DNA of 64,000 nt from an uncultured Metabacillus sp. (GTDB lineage Bacteria; Bacillota; Bacilli; Bacillales; Bacillaceae), in NCBI RefSeq assembly GCF_947503125.1, contig NZ_CANNCR010000011.1, positions 1-64,000 on the forward strand. Direction: 5' to 3'. Position 1 is the first letter of the stretch. Every line of letters begins with the position of its first letter. Position numbers and translations under genes: made by a program. Positions 1 to 9,415 of the stretch are shown piece after piece. Under the pieces are notes generated by a model. That model was not told the DNA's origin. It saw only the letters and a list, made by a program, of their open reading frames with translations, and ran no database searches.

Positions 1-4
1 CTTT

Positions 5-9
5 CCTCC
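5..9 (-). promoter_or_regulatory. Ribosome binding site of an off-window gene
   Basis: Read on the minus strand this is GGAGG inside GGGTGGAGGAAAG, running off the left edge. It suggests that a minus-strand gene starts a few bases outside the window. This is inference from the motif alone. Confidence 0.25.
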
Positions 10-71
10 ACCCAAATTGGTAAATAAGTGTTCAATTTTATCTAGCACTTTCTGTATACTTTAGTTTAGCA

Positions 72-100
72 GTTACACCTTGCGCTTTTTTTGTTTTTAG
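72..100. repeat. Tail fragment of the dispersed intergenic repeat
   Basis: The segment reads CACCTTGCGCTTTTTTTG and matches the 3' end of the longer elements at 21696-21817 and 30624-30726, which end GCGCCTTGCGCTTTTTTT and GGCGCTTGCGCTTTTC. Only the tail is visible, so it is a decayed or truncated copy. Confidence 0.4.
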
Positions 101-195
101 ACCTCAAAGCAGACTCTGCCACAACTATGAAAAGAGAATAATATTCGAAAGAATATAGGGGCAATGCTTTAGTTTTAGTTCGAACAAAAGTTTGC

Positions 196-201
196 TATAA
201 T
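196..201 (+). promoter_or_regulatory. Promoter -10 box of the mntA-hepT operon
   Basis: A perfect TATAAT lies 32 bases before the chosen mntA start. No good -35 box is visible at the standard distance. The box overlaps an upstream ATG in the mntA frame (200), which argues against that ATG as the start. Confidence 0.5.
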
Positions 202-232
202 GAAAGTAAGCCAAATTATGGAGGTATTTCCA

Positions 233-640
233 TTGGATAATAAAATCCAAACTGAAATCATTAACTTTTTAACAAAAAAGGTTTCACCAGAGTTAGTGTA
301 CATATTTGGTTCGACCATTAAAGGAACATCCAATAAAAACAGCGATATTGATATAGCATATCTATCCGATCAAACTTTAGATGAATACCAAACCTTTATG
401 TTGGCCCAAGAATTAGCTGGAATAATTAATGTTGATGTGGATTTAATTGATTTAAAGAAAGCTTCAACAGTATTTCAAGGGCAAATAGTTAGTACTGGCC
501 AAGTCATATACTGTTTAGACGATAAAACCCGTATGAATTATGAAATGAAGACTCTTAAGATGTATGCAAAATTGAATGAAGAACGAAAGTTTATTATCGA
601 TAATGTACAGGAAAGAGGGTCTATTTTCAATGAAGAATGA
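233..640 (+). CDS. mntA: MntA-like nucleotidyltransferase antitoxin (MNT domain)
   Basis: Minimal nucleotidyltransferase of about 135 residues. The family signature GSx10DxD is complete: Gly26-Ser27, then Asp38 and Asp40 in the stretch SDIDIAYL, with a third acidic strand (DVDLIDL) about 30 residues later. In known HEPN/MNT pairs the MNT protein silences the partner RNase by AMPylating a tyrosine near its active site. I chose the TTG at 233 because GGAGG at 220-224 sits 8 bases before it; the in-frame ATG at 200 overlaps the TATAAT box. The gene overlaps hepT by 11 bases, as usual for this operon. Family and antitoxin role follow from established knowledge; activity here is inferred. Confidence 0.85.
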   Translation: MDNKIQTEIINFLTKKVSPELVYIFGSTIKGTSNKNSDIDIAYLSDQTLDEYQTFMLAQELAGIINVDVDLIDLKKASTVFQGQIVSTGQVIYCLDDKTRMNYEMKTLKMYAKLNEERKFIIDNVQERGSIFNEE

Positions 641-1034
641 TGTTATTTTAAATAAAATAAGCATTATTGAACGATGTGTTAAACGAGTTCGGGATGAATA
701 TGATAATAAACCTGAAAATCTTAAAAATTATACAAAGCAAGACTCTATTGTACTTAATTTGCAACGTGCATGTGAAGCAAGTATTGATTTGGCTATGCAT
801 ATTATCGCTGAAAAGAAGCTAGGTTTACCACAAAGCAGCCGGGAAGCTTTTGTTTTACTGGAATCAGCAGGTATTCTCTCCTCTTCACTTGCTCAAAAAA
901 TGAAAGCTATGGTTGGATTTAGAAACATTGCAGTTCATGATTATCAAGAGATAAATTTAGTGATCTTACAAAAAATTGTTGAAGATCATCTTATAGATTT
1001 TATGGAATATACTAAAACAATACTATTAGATTAA
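630..1034 (+). CDS. hepT: HepT-like HEPN-domain RNase toxin
   Basis: Helical HEPN protein of 134 residues, the usual HepT length. The catalytic RX4HXY motif is intact (Arg98-NIAV-His103-Asp-Tyr105); in this family Arg and His cut RNA and the Tyr is the residue AMPylated by the MNT partner. The ATG at 630 is preceded by GAAAGAGG at 611-618. An upstream in-frame ATG at 576 lies deep inside mntA and lacks a binding site. The gene ends the two-gene operon and is followed by a strong terminator. Both partners look full length, so the module is probably active. Confidence 0.87.
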   Translation: MKNDVILNKISIIERCVKRVRDEYDNKPENLKNYTKQDSIVLNLQRACEASIDLAMHIIAEKKLGLPQSSREAFVLLESAGILSSSLAQKMKAMVGFRNIAVHDYQEINLVILQKIVEDHLIDFMEYTKTILLD

Positions 1035-1120
1035 ATTACGGATAAATTTGTTATAAAACAATAAATAAAGGACATTAAACGATAATTTAAGCCTTTAATA
1101 GATTCATCATATAGTAAATG

Positions 1121-1155
1121 AAAAAAGTTCAGGGTTTTTAATCCTGAACTTTTTT
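1121..1155 (+). terminator. Terminator after hepT
   Basis: Inverted repeat AAAAAAGTTCAGG / CCTGAACTTTTTT (1121-1133 and 1143-1155) with a 9-base loop; the 3' arm supplies the T tract. Confidence 0.85.
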
Positions 1156-1411
1156 AATGGGATTTTTTTCCTCAGCTTGAGGTTAAGTGGACGAGTTATC
1201 AGGTTTGCATGGGGGATTAAGTAAACTCTGAATTTACAATGGAGCCACGGGTTCTCAATATTAGGATGGTTTTTATGAGTAAATCTTAGTTCTTTCTTCT
1301 GTTAATAATAATAAATAACTAGCAGTATCTATACCTTCTAAAAATCCTCCAATTTAGTAAAAGATTTTGAAGTTTTTCAAACCATTAGAGCAGAATATTC
1401 AAAATGAATTT

Positions 1412-1465
1412 ACAATATTTTCGAAAGTTACTCCATTAACCTCAAACATGTAAACGCTTTATAAT
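1412..1465 (+). promoter_or_regulatory. Promoter with cre site, upstream of the GH43 gene
   Basis: TATAAT at 1460-1465 overlaps a cre-like palindrome TGTAAACGCTTTATA (1449-1463). A weak -35 (TTAACC, 1436-1441) lies 18 bases upstream. The block from TTTACAAT through TTTCGAAAGTTA to TATAAT recurs at 10258-10306 before the sugar importer, differing at few positions. This suggests one regulator, plus CcpA, controls both. The first gene downstream is the secreted GH43 protein at 1829, leaving a leader of about 360 bases. The rest of 1156-1828 holds no convincing gene. Confidence 0.7.
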
Positions 1466-1468
1466 TTT

Positions 1469-1536
1469 AAAAGGGAACAGTTTTATAAAGGAGTGACCAT
1501 TTATTAATGGTTCACAAGGTTGTCATTCCCTTTTTT
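1469..1536 (+). terminator. Possible leader terminator or attenuator
   Basis: Immediately after the promoter, AAAAGGGAA (1469-1477) pairs with TTCCCTTTT (1526-1534) and is followed by a run of T. An inner stem GTGACCAT / ATGGTTCAC lies in the loop. The position suggests transcription could stop about 65 bases after the start, as an attenuator for the GH43 gene or as the end of a small RNA. This is inference from structure only. Confidence 0.4.
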
Positions 1537-1828
1537 CTTCACCAAGAAAATGCCCACATACAAAATCGTATCTTTAGGCATTTCTTCTATAGAATATTTC
1601 TCTACTCTCTTCTTCGGTTAAATAAAAACTAAATCCTACAACATGATAAAAATGAATAATTCCTAAATGAATATTTATAACATCCTCATATGATCGATTT
1701 TTTGAAAGGGGGGATTGCAAGAACATTTTATAGGTATTTTAAGAATTTATCGATATGGAGGTGAAGCCATTAATAAATGACTTACCTAATTTAAAACTTA
1801 TGTTAGAAATCAAGGAGGGTACAGTGCT

Positions 1829-4800
1829 ATGCAGCATAAAAAATTCTTTTCACTATTTTTAACCATTGTCATGCTAGTTTCACTACTCCCTTTCCCAAAG
1901 ATTCAAGCGGAGGAGATTGCAACTGTGGAAGAAGGATTAATCGCACATTATGATATGTCGAAGGCAGATGGTAAGTTAAAAGATGTTACGAACAATGGCT
2001 TTGATGCTGAATTTGTTGGATTTAAAGATGGAGATTTTTTAGAGGAGCAAGGTGACACGATCTTAAACTTCACTGGCGATAAATCCAAATATGTAAAATT
2101 ACCGGTTGGGCTTATTGATGATGAAACATTCACCATTGAAACAACATTTTCAACAAGCACAAATGCTGCACATTGGCTTTACAGTTTTGGGAACAAGACA
2201 GGTGTTTGGCCTAATGTGAAAAATTATATCTTTTTAAACCCAAAACAAGGGAATGGTACGGTCAGATTTGGTATTAAGAACGCTGATAAGGAGCTTCTTT
2301 TCCAAAATGCTACAATTGATTCAGGGAAATATACTACCTTTACAGCAACGTTTAAACAAGGGGAAATCTCCCTTTATTTTAACGGAGAATTGGTAGGGAC
2401 ACTGCCTCATACTTATTCAGTGATAGATATTTTAAAAGATGGTGTGGATCCTGCAGCTAATTCCATTGGCTTTATTGGGAAATCACTCTATGAACCTGAT
2501 GCAGCATTTACTGGAAAATTAGCTGATTTTAAAGTGTATAACTATACATTATCTGCAGAAGAAGTAAAGAAAAATGCAACATTAACAGATGAGGAAATTG
2601 TTGAAACAGCAAAAGCCAACTTGGAAATTCCAAATGCAGATGACATCCGCGGCAACATTACGTTACCAACGACAAGCGACAAAGGAGCTGCCATTACTTG
2701 GGAAACGGACAGACCGGATGTTGTGAATGTAAATGGTAAAGAAAATGAAAACTATGATGATATGCCTGCAGGGGTTGTAATAAGACAGGACAAAGATACA
2801 AAGATAAATTTAACAGCCAAGATTTCTTATGGGGAAATCACTGCGACAAAGACAATACCGCTTACAGTTAAGGCAAAGCCGGAAAATAAGAAGTTCACCT
2901 CTTATTTAATGACCCACTTTACAGGGGAACATGATATTGGAGAACAAATTTATTTTGCCAGTAGTAAAGACGGTTTAAATTGGACAGACTTAAATGACAG
3001 TAATCCAGTATTAACATCTAATCTAGGTGAAAAGGGCGTGCGTGATCCATTTCTTTTACGCTCAGCAGAGGGAGACAAATTCTATCTTCTTGCAACCGAT
3101 TTACGAATTGCAAATGGAAAAGGCTGGGGTGCAGCGCAAACGGCTGGAAGTAAATCTCTTATTGTTTGGGAATCTACTGATCTAGTAAACTGGTCCGAAC
3201 CAAGAATGGTAGAAGTGGCTCCATCAAACGCAGGAGATGCATGGGCTCCGGAAGCTTTTTATGACGAGAAGACAGGAGAATATGTCGTTTTTTGGGCTTC
3301 AAGGGTTTCTGATAGTAAAGGAAATTTTGGTCCACATGATATTTACTATTCAAAGACAAGAGACTTCCATACCTTTACAGAACCAAAAGTGTTTATTGAT
3401 CGTTCAGGTGATACCCATATTATTGATACAACGATCATCGAAGATCAGGATATGTATTACCGATACTCAGGAGATGGGCAAATCACGATTGAAAAAAGTG
3501 ATCAAATTCTCGGCACATGGTCAAAGGTGGGAACGATTGAATCTTCAACAGGATTAACAGGGCATGATGTCGAAGGGCCGTTAATTTTTAAATTTAATGA
3601 TCGAGAAGAATGGAACTTAATGGTCGATCAGTATGCTACAGGAAAAGGATATCTTCCTTTATTAACGACAGATCTCTCAAGTGGTGAATTTACGAAATTA
3701 ACAACTTCAGATTACTCCTTAGATTCTAACAAAAAGAGACATGGTTCTGTCTTACCGATTACACAAGAAGAGTACGAAGCTGTTATGGCGAAATGGAACA
3801 AAGTAGTTGAAGCACCTGATGAAGAGGAACAGGAAGAACCTATTCTTAAGTACAATTTTGAAGAAACAACAACAGACAAGACAATTCAGGATGACTCAGG
3901 TAACGACTATACAGGTACATTAAATGGAAACGCAACTTACGTGAAAGATGAAGATAAGAACTCTAAGGTCTTATATCTAGATGGTTCAGCCAATACGTTT
4001 GCTGCCTTCCCGACTGGATTCTTTGATGGAAGAGATACAGTATCCATTTCCATGGATATTAAAGCGGAAACCGTATCAGGAAACTTCTTTACCTTTACAG
4101 TAGGGAAGAATAACCAAAAATATATGTTCTTACGAACACGAGATACTGAAATTAGAAATGCCATAACAGTAAACAGCTGGTCCAGCGAGCAAGAGGTGAA
4201 AACGAATACACCTTCTATTAAAAGCAAATGGATGAATATCAAACTTGTCATGACACCTACAAGTATGAAAATGTATAAGAATGGTATTCTTGCAGCTGAA
4301 AATAATAATGTAACAGTGGCAATGAAAGACTTAGGGGCTGATTTATCAGGATTCTTAGGTAAATCCTTCTATTCCGGAGATCAGTACTTTAAAGGATATT
4401 TTGACAATGTTAAGGTTTATAACCGCGCTCTCACAGAAGCTGAAATTCTCGATATGAGTTTTGAACCGACTGAGATCGCTAATTTCGAAGTCCCTGGTCA
4501 AAAAGGTCAAGCTGAAATTGACAAGGAATCCAAAACAATTACTGTTCATTTTAAAGAGGGGCAAGGTACAGATGTAACAAATTTAATACCAACGATCACT
4601 CTTTTGCCTGGTTCTACCGTTAGTCCAGCATCAGGTGCAGCACAGGATTTTACAAATCCTGTTACGTATACGGTGACGGACAAGGAGGGAAACAAGCAGG
4701 AATGGACTGTGAAAGTGGAGATGTATCCATCAGGTACATTGCCAGGACTTTATGCAGATCCACAAATCGCTGTCTTTGGGGATACATATTATCTTTATCC

Positions 4801-6349
4801 TACGACAGATGGATTTGAAGGCTGGTCTGGCTCGCAATTTAAAGCGTTTTCTTCCAAAGATTTAATTAACTGGAAAGATGAAGGGGTCATTTTAGATCTT
4901 GCAACAGATGATGTCACTTGGGCAGATAACCGTGCCTGGGCACCTACCATTACCGAAAAAGACGGAACGTATTATTACTATTTTTCAGCAGATGCCAACA
5001 TCGGTGTTGCTACATCTACATCCCCAGCAGGACCGTTTAAAGATGCTTTAGGTAAACCATTAGTGCCAAGTGGACTATATCCAGGCCAAGCGATTGACCC
5101 TTATGTATTTAAGGATGATGATGGACAGTATTACTTCTATTGGGGGAATGGAAATTTATTTGGTGCAAAGCTAAAGGAAGATATGGTTTCATTTGCTCAA
5201 GATCCAGTGAATATGACCCCTGCGAACTTTAGGGAGGCTCCGGTTGTATTTAAGCGAAACGGAATGTATTACTTAATGTGGTCAGAAGATGATACAGGCA
5301 GTGAGAACTATCAGGTTGCGTATGCAACAGGGTCATCACCAATGGGGCCTTGGACAAAGAAAGGCGTTATTCTTAGTAAAGATTTAAGCCTTGGAATCAA
5401 AGGACCTGGTCATCACTCTGTATTAAATATACCGGATACTGATGATTATTATATTGTTTATGCCCGACATGCCATTCCTGATGGGAACGGTTTTAACCGG
5501 GAAGTTGTCATCGATAAGATGGAATTTAATGAAGATGGCACGATTAAACAGGTAAAACCAACATTAAAAGGGATAACGGAACCAGTTTATATTGAAAAAG
5601 GCGATACAGAAAGCCCAGAAGGTCGTTTTACCATTAACTTTGGCGCCGAGTATACAAATAAGAGGACTGTTTCCTTATCCCTTGAAGCGACAGATGATAG
5701 CAGTGGAGTTCATCAAGTGCGCTATTCAACTGATGGAAAAGAATGGACAGAGTGGGAGCCGTATACAACATCAAAAGAATTAACGTTACCAGCTGGTGAT
5801 GGTGAGAAGACTGTATTTGTTGAATTTAAAGATCAAGCTGGAAATATCAGTGAAACATACGATCAAAAGATTATTCTTGATATGACGGCTCCTGTCATTC
5901 AACTTACAGGTCATCAAGATTCCTATTCCATCGATTTGTCTATTAATATTTCTTGCAAGATCGTTGATGAGCTGTCAGGAATAGCTTCTAAAGAATGTCC
6001 AAATGTGGAAGGACCAGCCTATAACTTTGAAGTAGGAGTCAATTCATTTACTGCTTCAGCAGCTGACAAAGCAGGCAATATTGCGAAGATTGAATTCCAA
6101 TTTACCGTAACGGTCGATTTTGATAGTTTAAGTCGATTAACAGAAGCCTTTGTGACGAAACATGGTGTGGCAGATTCATTGGTGAAAAAGCTGCAAGCAG
6201 CAAAAGCATCAGCGGCTAAAGAAAATACAGAAGCAATGAATGGACAATTAAATGCATACAAAAATCAGCTCAATGCGCAAAGCGGGAAATCCATTAGCGA
6301 ACGAGATAGTAAATTATTAGGGTCTTTGGCTGATTCCTTAAAAAGATAA
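1829..6349 (+). CDS. Secreted multidomain GH43 protein (probable alpha-L-arabinofuranosidase/arabinanase)
   Basis: Extracellular enzyme of 1506 residues. Approximate order: signal peptide (1-27, cut after IQA), LamG-like sugar-binding domain (37-245), atrophied bacterial Ig domain (255-348), first five-bladed GH43 propeller (355-655), second LamG (672-878), DUF5018-like strand domain (881-966), second GH43 propeller (970-1257), two Ig/OmpL47-like domains (about 1270-1425) and a C-terminal FIMAH domain (1432-1506). The second propeller shows the expected acids in YADPQIA, IDPYVFKDDDG and REAPVVF. The first shows RDPF and EGPLIF. The start has AAGGAGGG upstream. The family cleaves arabinofuranosyl or xylosyl linkages; the furanose importer nearby favours arabinofuranosides. 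Exact substrate is not readable from sequence. Confidence 0.82.
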   Translation: MQHKKFFSLFLTIVMLVSLLPFPKIQAEEIATVEEGLIAHYDMSKADGKLKDVTNNGFDAEFVGFKDGDFLEEQGDTILNFTGDKSKYVKLPVGLIDDETFTIETTFSTSTNAAHWLYSFGNKTGVWPNVKNYIFLNPKQGNGTVRFGIKNADKELLFQNATIDSGKYTTFTATFKQGEISLYFNGELVGTLPHTYSVIDILKDGVDPAANSIGFIGKSLYEPDAAFTGKLADFKVYNYTLSAEEVKKNATLTDEEIVETAKANLEIPNADDIRGNITLPTTSDKGAAITWETDRPDVVNVNGKENENYDDMPAGVVIRQDKDTKINLTAKISYGEITATKTIPLTVKAKPENKKFTSYLMTHFTGEHDIGEQIYFASSKDGLNWTDLNDSNPVLTSNLGEKGVRDPFLLRSAEGDKFYLLATDLRIANGKGWGAAQTAGSKSLIVWESTDLVNWSEPRMVEVAPSNAGDAWAPEAFYDEKTGEYVVFWASRVSDSKGNFGPHDIYYSKTRDFHTFTEPKVFIDRSGDTHIIDTTIIEDQDMYYRYSGDGQITIEKSDQILGTWSKVGTIESSTGLTGHDVEGPLIFKFNDREEWNLMVDQYATGKGYLPLLTTDLSSGEFTKLTTSDYSLDSNKKRHGSVLPITQEEYEAVMAKWNKVVEAPDEEEQEEPILKYNFEETTTDKTIQDDSGNDYTGTLNGNATYVKDEDKNSKVLYLDGSANTFAAFPTGFFDGRDTVSISMDIKAETVSGNFFTFTVGKNNQKYMFLRTRDTEIRNAITVNSWSSEQEVKTNTPSIKSKWMNIKLVMTPTSMKMYKNGILAAENNNVTVAMKDLGADLSGFLGKSFYSGDQYFKGYFDNVKVYNRALTEAEILDMSFEPTEIANFEVPGQKGQAEIDKESKTITVHFKEGQGTDVTNLIPTITLLPGSTVSPASGAAQDFTNPVTYTVTDKEGNKQEWTVKVEMYPSGTLPGLYADPQIAVFGDTYYLYPTTDGFEGWSGSQFKAFSSKDLINWKDEGVILDLATDDVTWADNRAWAPTITEKDGTYYYYFSADANIGVATSTSPAGPFKDALGKPLVPSGLYPGQAIDPYVFKDDDGQYYFYWGNGNLFGAKLKEDMVSFAQDPVNMTPANFREAPVVFKRNGMYYLMWSEDDTGSENYQVAYATGSSPMGPWTKKGVILSKDLSLGIKGPGHHSVLNIPDTDDYYIVYARHAIPDGNGFNREVVIDKMEFNEDGTIKQVKPTLKGITEPVYIEKGDTESPEGRFTINFGAEYTNKRTVSLSLEATDDSSGVHQVRYSTDGKEWTEWEPYTTSKELTLPAGDGEKTVFVEFKDQAGNISETYDQKIILDMTAPVIQLTGHQDSYSIDLSINISCKIVDELSGIASKECPNVEGPAYNFEVGVNSFTASAADKAGNIAKIEFQFTVTVDFDSLSRLTEAFVTKHGVADSLVKKLQAAKASAAKENTEAMNGQLNAYKNQLNAQSGKSISERDSKLLGSLADSLKR

Positions 6350-6372
6350 TCAGGTAAACAAGTAACTCATTA

Positions 6373-6406
6373 GAAAAAGTTCAGGGGGTGGCCCCTGAAC
6401 TTTTTC
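6373..6406. terminator. Terminator after the first GH43 gene
   Basis: Perfect 15-bp stem GAAAAAGTTCAGGGG / CCCCTGAACTTTTTC (6373-6387 and 6392-6406) with loop GTGG. Its core AAAAAGTTCAGG is the same as that of the terminator at 1121-1155. Confidence 0.88.
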
Positions 6407-6461
6407 ATGAAAAGAAACCTATTCTATTTTTTATTGAAAATCTATTAAAGACAAAAAATAA

Positions 6462-6575
6462 CCAATTTTTGATGCTTGGCAGCGAGATTGGGTGAGTCAT
6501 GTACTAAGAATCGCAGATCACCTTGAAGGGAACCTGGCTATTGTTGGTGTTCTAGCACCGAACAGTCTTTTTTAG
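6462..6575 (+). pseudogene. Possible decayed coding remnant, family not recognised
   Basis: A 37-codon frame without a start codon ends at TAG 6573-6575. It begins PIFDAWQRDWVS and ends APNSLF, with a natural-looking amino-acid mix. It could be the 3' end of a lost gene or chance; I do not recognise the family. Confidence 0.25.
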
Positions 6576-6576
6576 C

Positions 6577-7272
6577 TTATGCTTTCTGATCCAGCTCCAA
6601 TGGCAAAAAAGCATACTCTCCGTCCTTAATCATTTCACATTTACGAACGGAAATTGGATACTTAAAGATCGGCCCATCAATTACAGTGGTATGGAACTCT
6701 CCACCTTCTCCACAGGGGTCAATCCCTCGATCAACAAGCTCCTTCACGTACTCATGGGTTAACGTTCGCCCTAAATCGTCTTCCCGCATTCCTAATGATA
6801 AATTAACAGTTACAATCATCGTTACAAATCCTAAATTGATGAACTCTTCGACAGCTTCACGATGATCCATTTCCCATAAAGGCATACCAAGCTTTAAGCC
6901 AGCCTTTTTCGTAACCTTGTCATGCCAACAGCCATGAGCAGGCATATCCAAGTCTCCAGTTACTAACACTTCTGCTCCTTGATTTTTTGCTGTTTCTAAA
7001 AGGTTCAAAAATACTTTTTCATAATCAGTCCAACTTGCAGCCGCAGCATATACCGGCAAACCTATAGAGTTAGCTTGGGCACGTATAAGCTCTGGAGGCA
7101 TTCCATGGGATCTCGAACGTTTCCCTCTTTCTTCTAGCATAACGATTAGTCCAACCGCTTCCCCAACCTTCGCTGCTTTATATAGAGCTAAGATACTATC
7201 CTTTCCTCCGCTAAAAGAAGTGATGAATTTATGCCCGCGTGCTCCATTTTTCCAATCTTTTAATTCTTCCAT
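6577..7272 (-). CDS. Dph6-like ATP pyrophosphatase (diphthine-ammonia ligase family)
   Basis: Cytosolic protein of 231 residues. The N-terminal PP-loop SGGKDS (residues about 20-25) is the adenylation site of this superfamily. The C-terminal part carries the family pattern around GEGGEFHT. In eukaryotes and archaea Dph6 amidates diphthine on EF2. Bacteria lack diphthamide, so the true substrate here is unknown. The ATG has AAAGGAG upstream on the minus strand. The LysR gene starts further upstream on the same strand, 33 bases separate the two genes, and they are probably co-transcribed. Confidence 0.8.
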   Translation of the reverse strand: MEELKDWKNGARGHKFITSFSGGKDSILALYKAAKVGEAVGLIVMLEERGKRSRSHGMPPELIRAQANSIGLPVYAAAASWTDYEKVFLNLLETAKNQGAEVLVTGDLDMPAHGCWHDKVTKKAGLKLGMPLWEMDHREAVEEFINLGFVTMIVTVNLSLGMREDDLGRTLTHEYVKELVDRGIDPCGEGGEFHTTVIDGPIFKYPISVRKCEMIKDGEYAFLPLELDQKA

Positions 7273-7305
7273 TTAATCTTTCTCCTTTATTCATAAATGT
7301 TGGTT

Positions 7306-8208
7306 TTAACTGTTGCTATCCTTGCTGCATTTAATGAGTTGTGTTGCTGTATCAAGAAATTGTTTAACCAAAATTGAATCTTCATCCGTCCGCCAGGCAA
7401 GACTCATTTCTACACGTGGGGCCTCTTGCTCTATGTTTATATATGTGACATCCCGCATATGAAAATTCGATGTTGATTTTGGTACGATACTAATACCCAA
7501 TCCTGAGGCAACTAACCCTATAACCGTCTGTATTTCTTTTACTCCTTGACGTATGATTGGGCTGAAGCCAGCATCGTGACATTTAGAGATGATATCATCG
7601 TACCAACTTGGCCAAATTTCCCTCTCTACCAATATAAATTGTTCGGTGCTCAGATCAGCCAACGATATTGAAGCCCGTTGCGCAAATGGATGTAACTTCG
7701 GTACGACAGCGATGCATGTCTCTTGATATACTGACAAGATTGATAAAAGCGGATCAACTATAGGAGGTCTTACAAAACCAATGTCAATTTCCTTATTATG
7801 AAATGCCTCAATTTGCATTGGTGTAGGCATCTCGTGAAGAATCAAATCTACATATGGAAACTGTTCCTGAAACCCGCGAACAATGATAGGAAGAATATCA
7901 AATGTTGCAGATCCAACAAACCCCACCACTAAGCGGCCAACAATTCCATTTTGTGCCTTAAGAGCTGAAGCCTTTGCCTCCTCTAATTTGGTAAGGACCT
8001 GGCGAACTTCTTGCAAGAAAATCTTTCCCGCATTTGTTAGCTCTACATGTCTTTTTGATCTCTCAAACAGCTTTACGCCAAGTTCATTTTCTAGTTGTAA
8101 AATTTGTTGACTTAAAGGTGGTTGTGTCATCTGTAAACGTATGGCAGCACGACCAAAATGCAGCTCTTCTGCCACAACAGTAAAATATTTTAGCTGACGC
8201 AGCTCCAC
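7306..8208 (-). CDS. LysR-family transcriptional regulator
   Basis: DNA-binding regulator of 300 residues, the normal LysR length. The N-terminal winged helix-turn-helix is clear (MELRQLKYFTVVAEELHFGRAA through QPPLSQQILQLE), followed by a periplasmic-binding-like effector domain from about residue 90. It starts at GTG with AAGGAGT upstream. It is divergent from the DMT transporter at 8524 and upstream of the Dph6-like gene. LysR proteins usually control divergent neighbours, so the transporter is the likely target. The effector is unknown. Confidence 0.9.
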   Translation of the reverse strand: MELRQLKYFTVVAEELHFGRAAIRLQMTQPPLSQQILQLENELGVKLFERSKRHVELTNAGKIFLQEVRQVLTKLEEAKASALKAQNGIVGRLVVGFVGSATFDILPIIVRGFQEQFPYVDLILHEMPTPMQIEAFHNKEIDIGFVRPPIVDPLLSILSVYQETCIAVVPKLHPFAQRASISLADLSTEQFILVEREIWPSWYDDIISKCHDAGFSPIIRQGVKEIQTVIGLVASGLGISIVPKSTSNFHMRDVTYINIEQEAPRVEMSLAWRTDEDSILVKQFLDTATQLIKCSKDSNS

Positions 8209-8320
8209 GGTATTACTCCTTCCAATTAAGTCGTTTTACGACTTAAAAGTGTGATTTTTATATATTAGACACTAATTGATTCCCGTTGTAAAGTTTTTTA
8301 TAGATGAAAACAAATCAACA

Positions 8321-8455
8321 ATGTTTCGCCAAAATCCATATATTGATCCTCAAATGTTAGTTATCAGTGAAATTTGAGAACAACAGCTGGAAGAACTGAC
8401 ACACCTGAAGTTGGAGAAATTTAATTGGACAAAGATCTATGTTTCTGCACAATAA
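8321..8455 (+). pseudogene. Decayed reading frame between the LysR and DMT genes
   Basis: An ATG-started frame reads MFRQNPYIDPQMLVISEI, meets TGA at 8375-8377 and continues in the same frame as EQQLEELTHLKLEK and on to TAA at 8453-8455. Composition on both sides of the stop looks like real protein. It is probably the end of a small gene broken by a nonsense mutation. The family is not recognised. Confidence 0.35.
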
Positions 8456-8523
8456 ATAAGATTCGTTGTTAGATGAACTTCATACTTTCTAAAAATGATT
8501 ATTTAAGGGAGAGAAATAATCGT

Positions 8524-9411
8524 ATGAAAGCTGCGATAGCCGTTTTATGTCTGATATGGGGTTTTAATTTTGTTATCATGAAATTAGGAAATGGTGTTTT
8601 TCCTCCCGGGGAGTTTGCAGCATGGCGATTTTTAACCGGTTCCTTCGTACTCCTGGGTGTGTGTTTGATGAGAAAAATACCACTGCCAAATAAATCGGAT
8701 TTCAAGTGGCTGGTTTTATGCGGGCTGCTCCAAACAACTTATTTTAATATCGCTATTCAAATATCGCTAAACTACATTAGTGCAGGTCTTACATCTGTTT
8801 TGACCTACAGTATGCCGCTTTTTCTCTCAATAATGGCACATAGATGGATTCCTGGTGAACGGTTGACAGCAAGAAAGTCGTTTGGAATTATACTAGGCAT
8901 TGGGGGGTTATTTCTTGCAATGAACATCCATTTAGGTGGATCCATTTGGACTGTGTTACTGGCACTGAGCTCCGCTATTTCTTGGGCTATAGCTAACTTG
9001 CTTTTTAAACTAAAATTAAAGCATTGTGATACCATTCAATTTACCACTTGGCAAATGACAATTGGAGCGGTGGGATTATTGGTATATACTCTTTCATTTG
9101 AGCATGGTGAAGCGAATTGGGGATTCATGCCGGCCGTATATATTGTATTTTCTGGGGTTGTTGCCTCTGCCATGGCCTTTGTATTGTGGAATCATATTTT
9201 GAAACGTACAGAGGCAAGCAAAGCATCGATTTCTTTATTACTTGTACCCGTTGTGGGTGTCATTTCTGGAATCATATTTTTGGATGAAAACTTAAAAATG
9301 ACTACATTAGCAGGGATATTACTTGTACTGGCAGGAATATGGATTGTAAATAGTAAAAATACTCACGAAACTCGTAAGGTCAAATCAAATGCTGTGAATA
9401 AAGGAATATAA
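8524..9411 (+). CDS. EamA/DMT-family membrane transporter
   Basis: Ten-helix drug/metabolite transporter of about 295 residues, made of two EamA repeats; the first begins IAVLCLIWGFNFV and the second near ALSSAISWAIANLLFK. Such proteins export amino acids or metabolites across the cytoplasmic membrane; the substrate cannot be read from sequence. I start at ATG 8524 because AAGGGAG (8505-8511) precedes it and the protein then begins directly at the first helix. An upstream in-frame ATG at 8473 would add 17 polar residues not typical of the family. It is divergent from the LysR gene. Confidence 0.85.
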   Translation: MKAAIAVLCLIWGFNFVIMKLGNGVFPPGEFAAWRFLTGSFVLLGVCLMRKIPLPNKSDFKWLVLCGLLQTTYFNIAIQISLNYISAGLTSVLTYSMPLFLSIMAHRWIPGERLTARKSFGIILGIGGLFLAMNIHLGGSIWTVLLALSSAISWAIANLLFKLKLKHCDTIQFTTWQMTIGAVGLLVYTLSFEHGEANWGFMPAVYIVFSGVVASAMAFVLWNHILKRTEASKASISLLLVPVVGVISGIIFLDENLKMTTLAGILLVLAGIWIVNSKNTHETRKVKSNAVNKGI

Positions 9412-9415
9412 ATGT

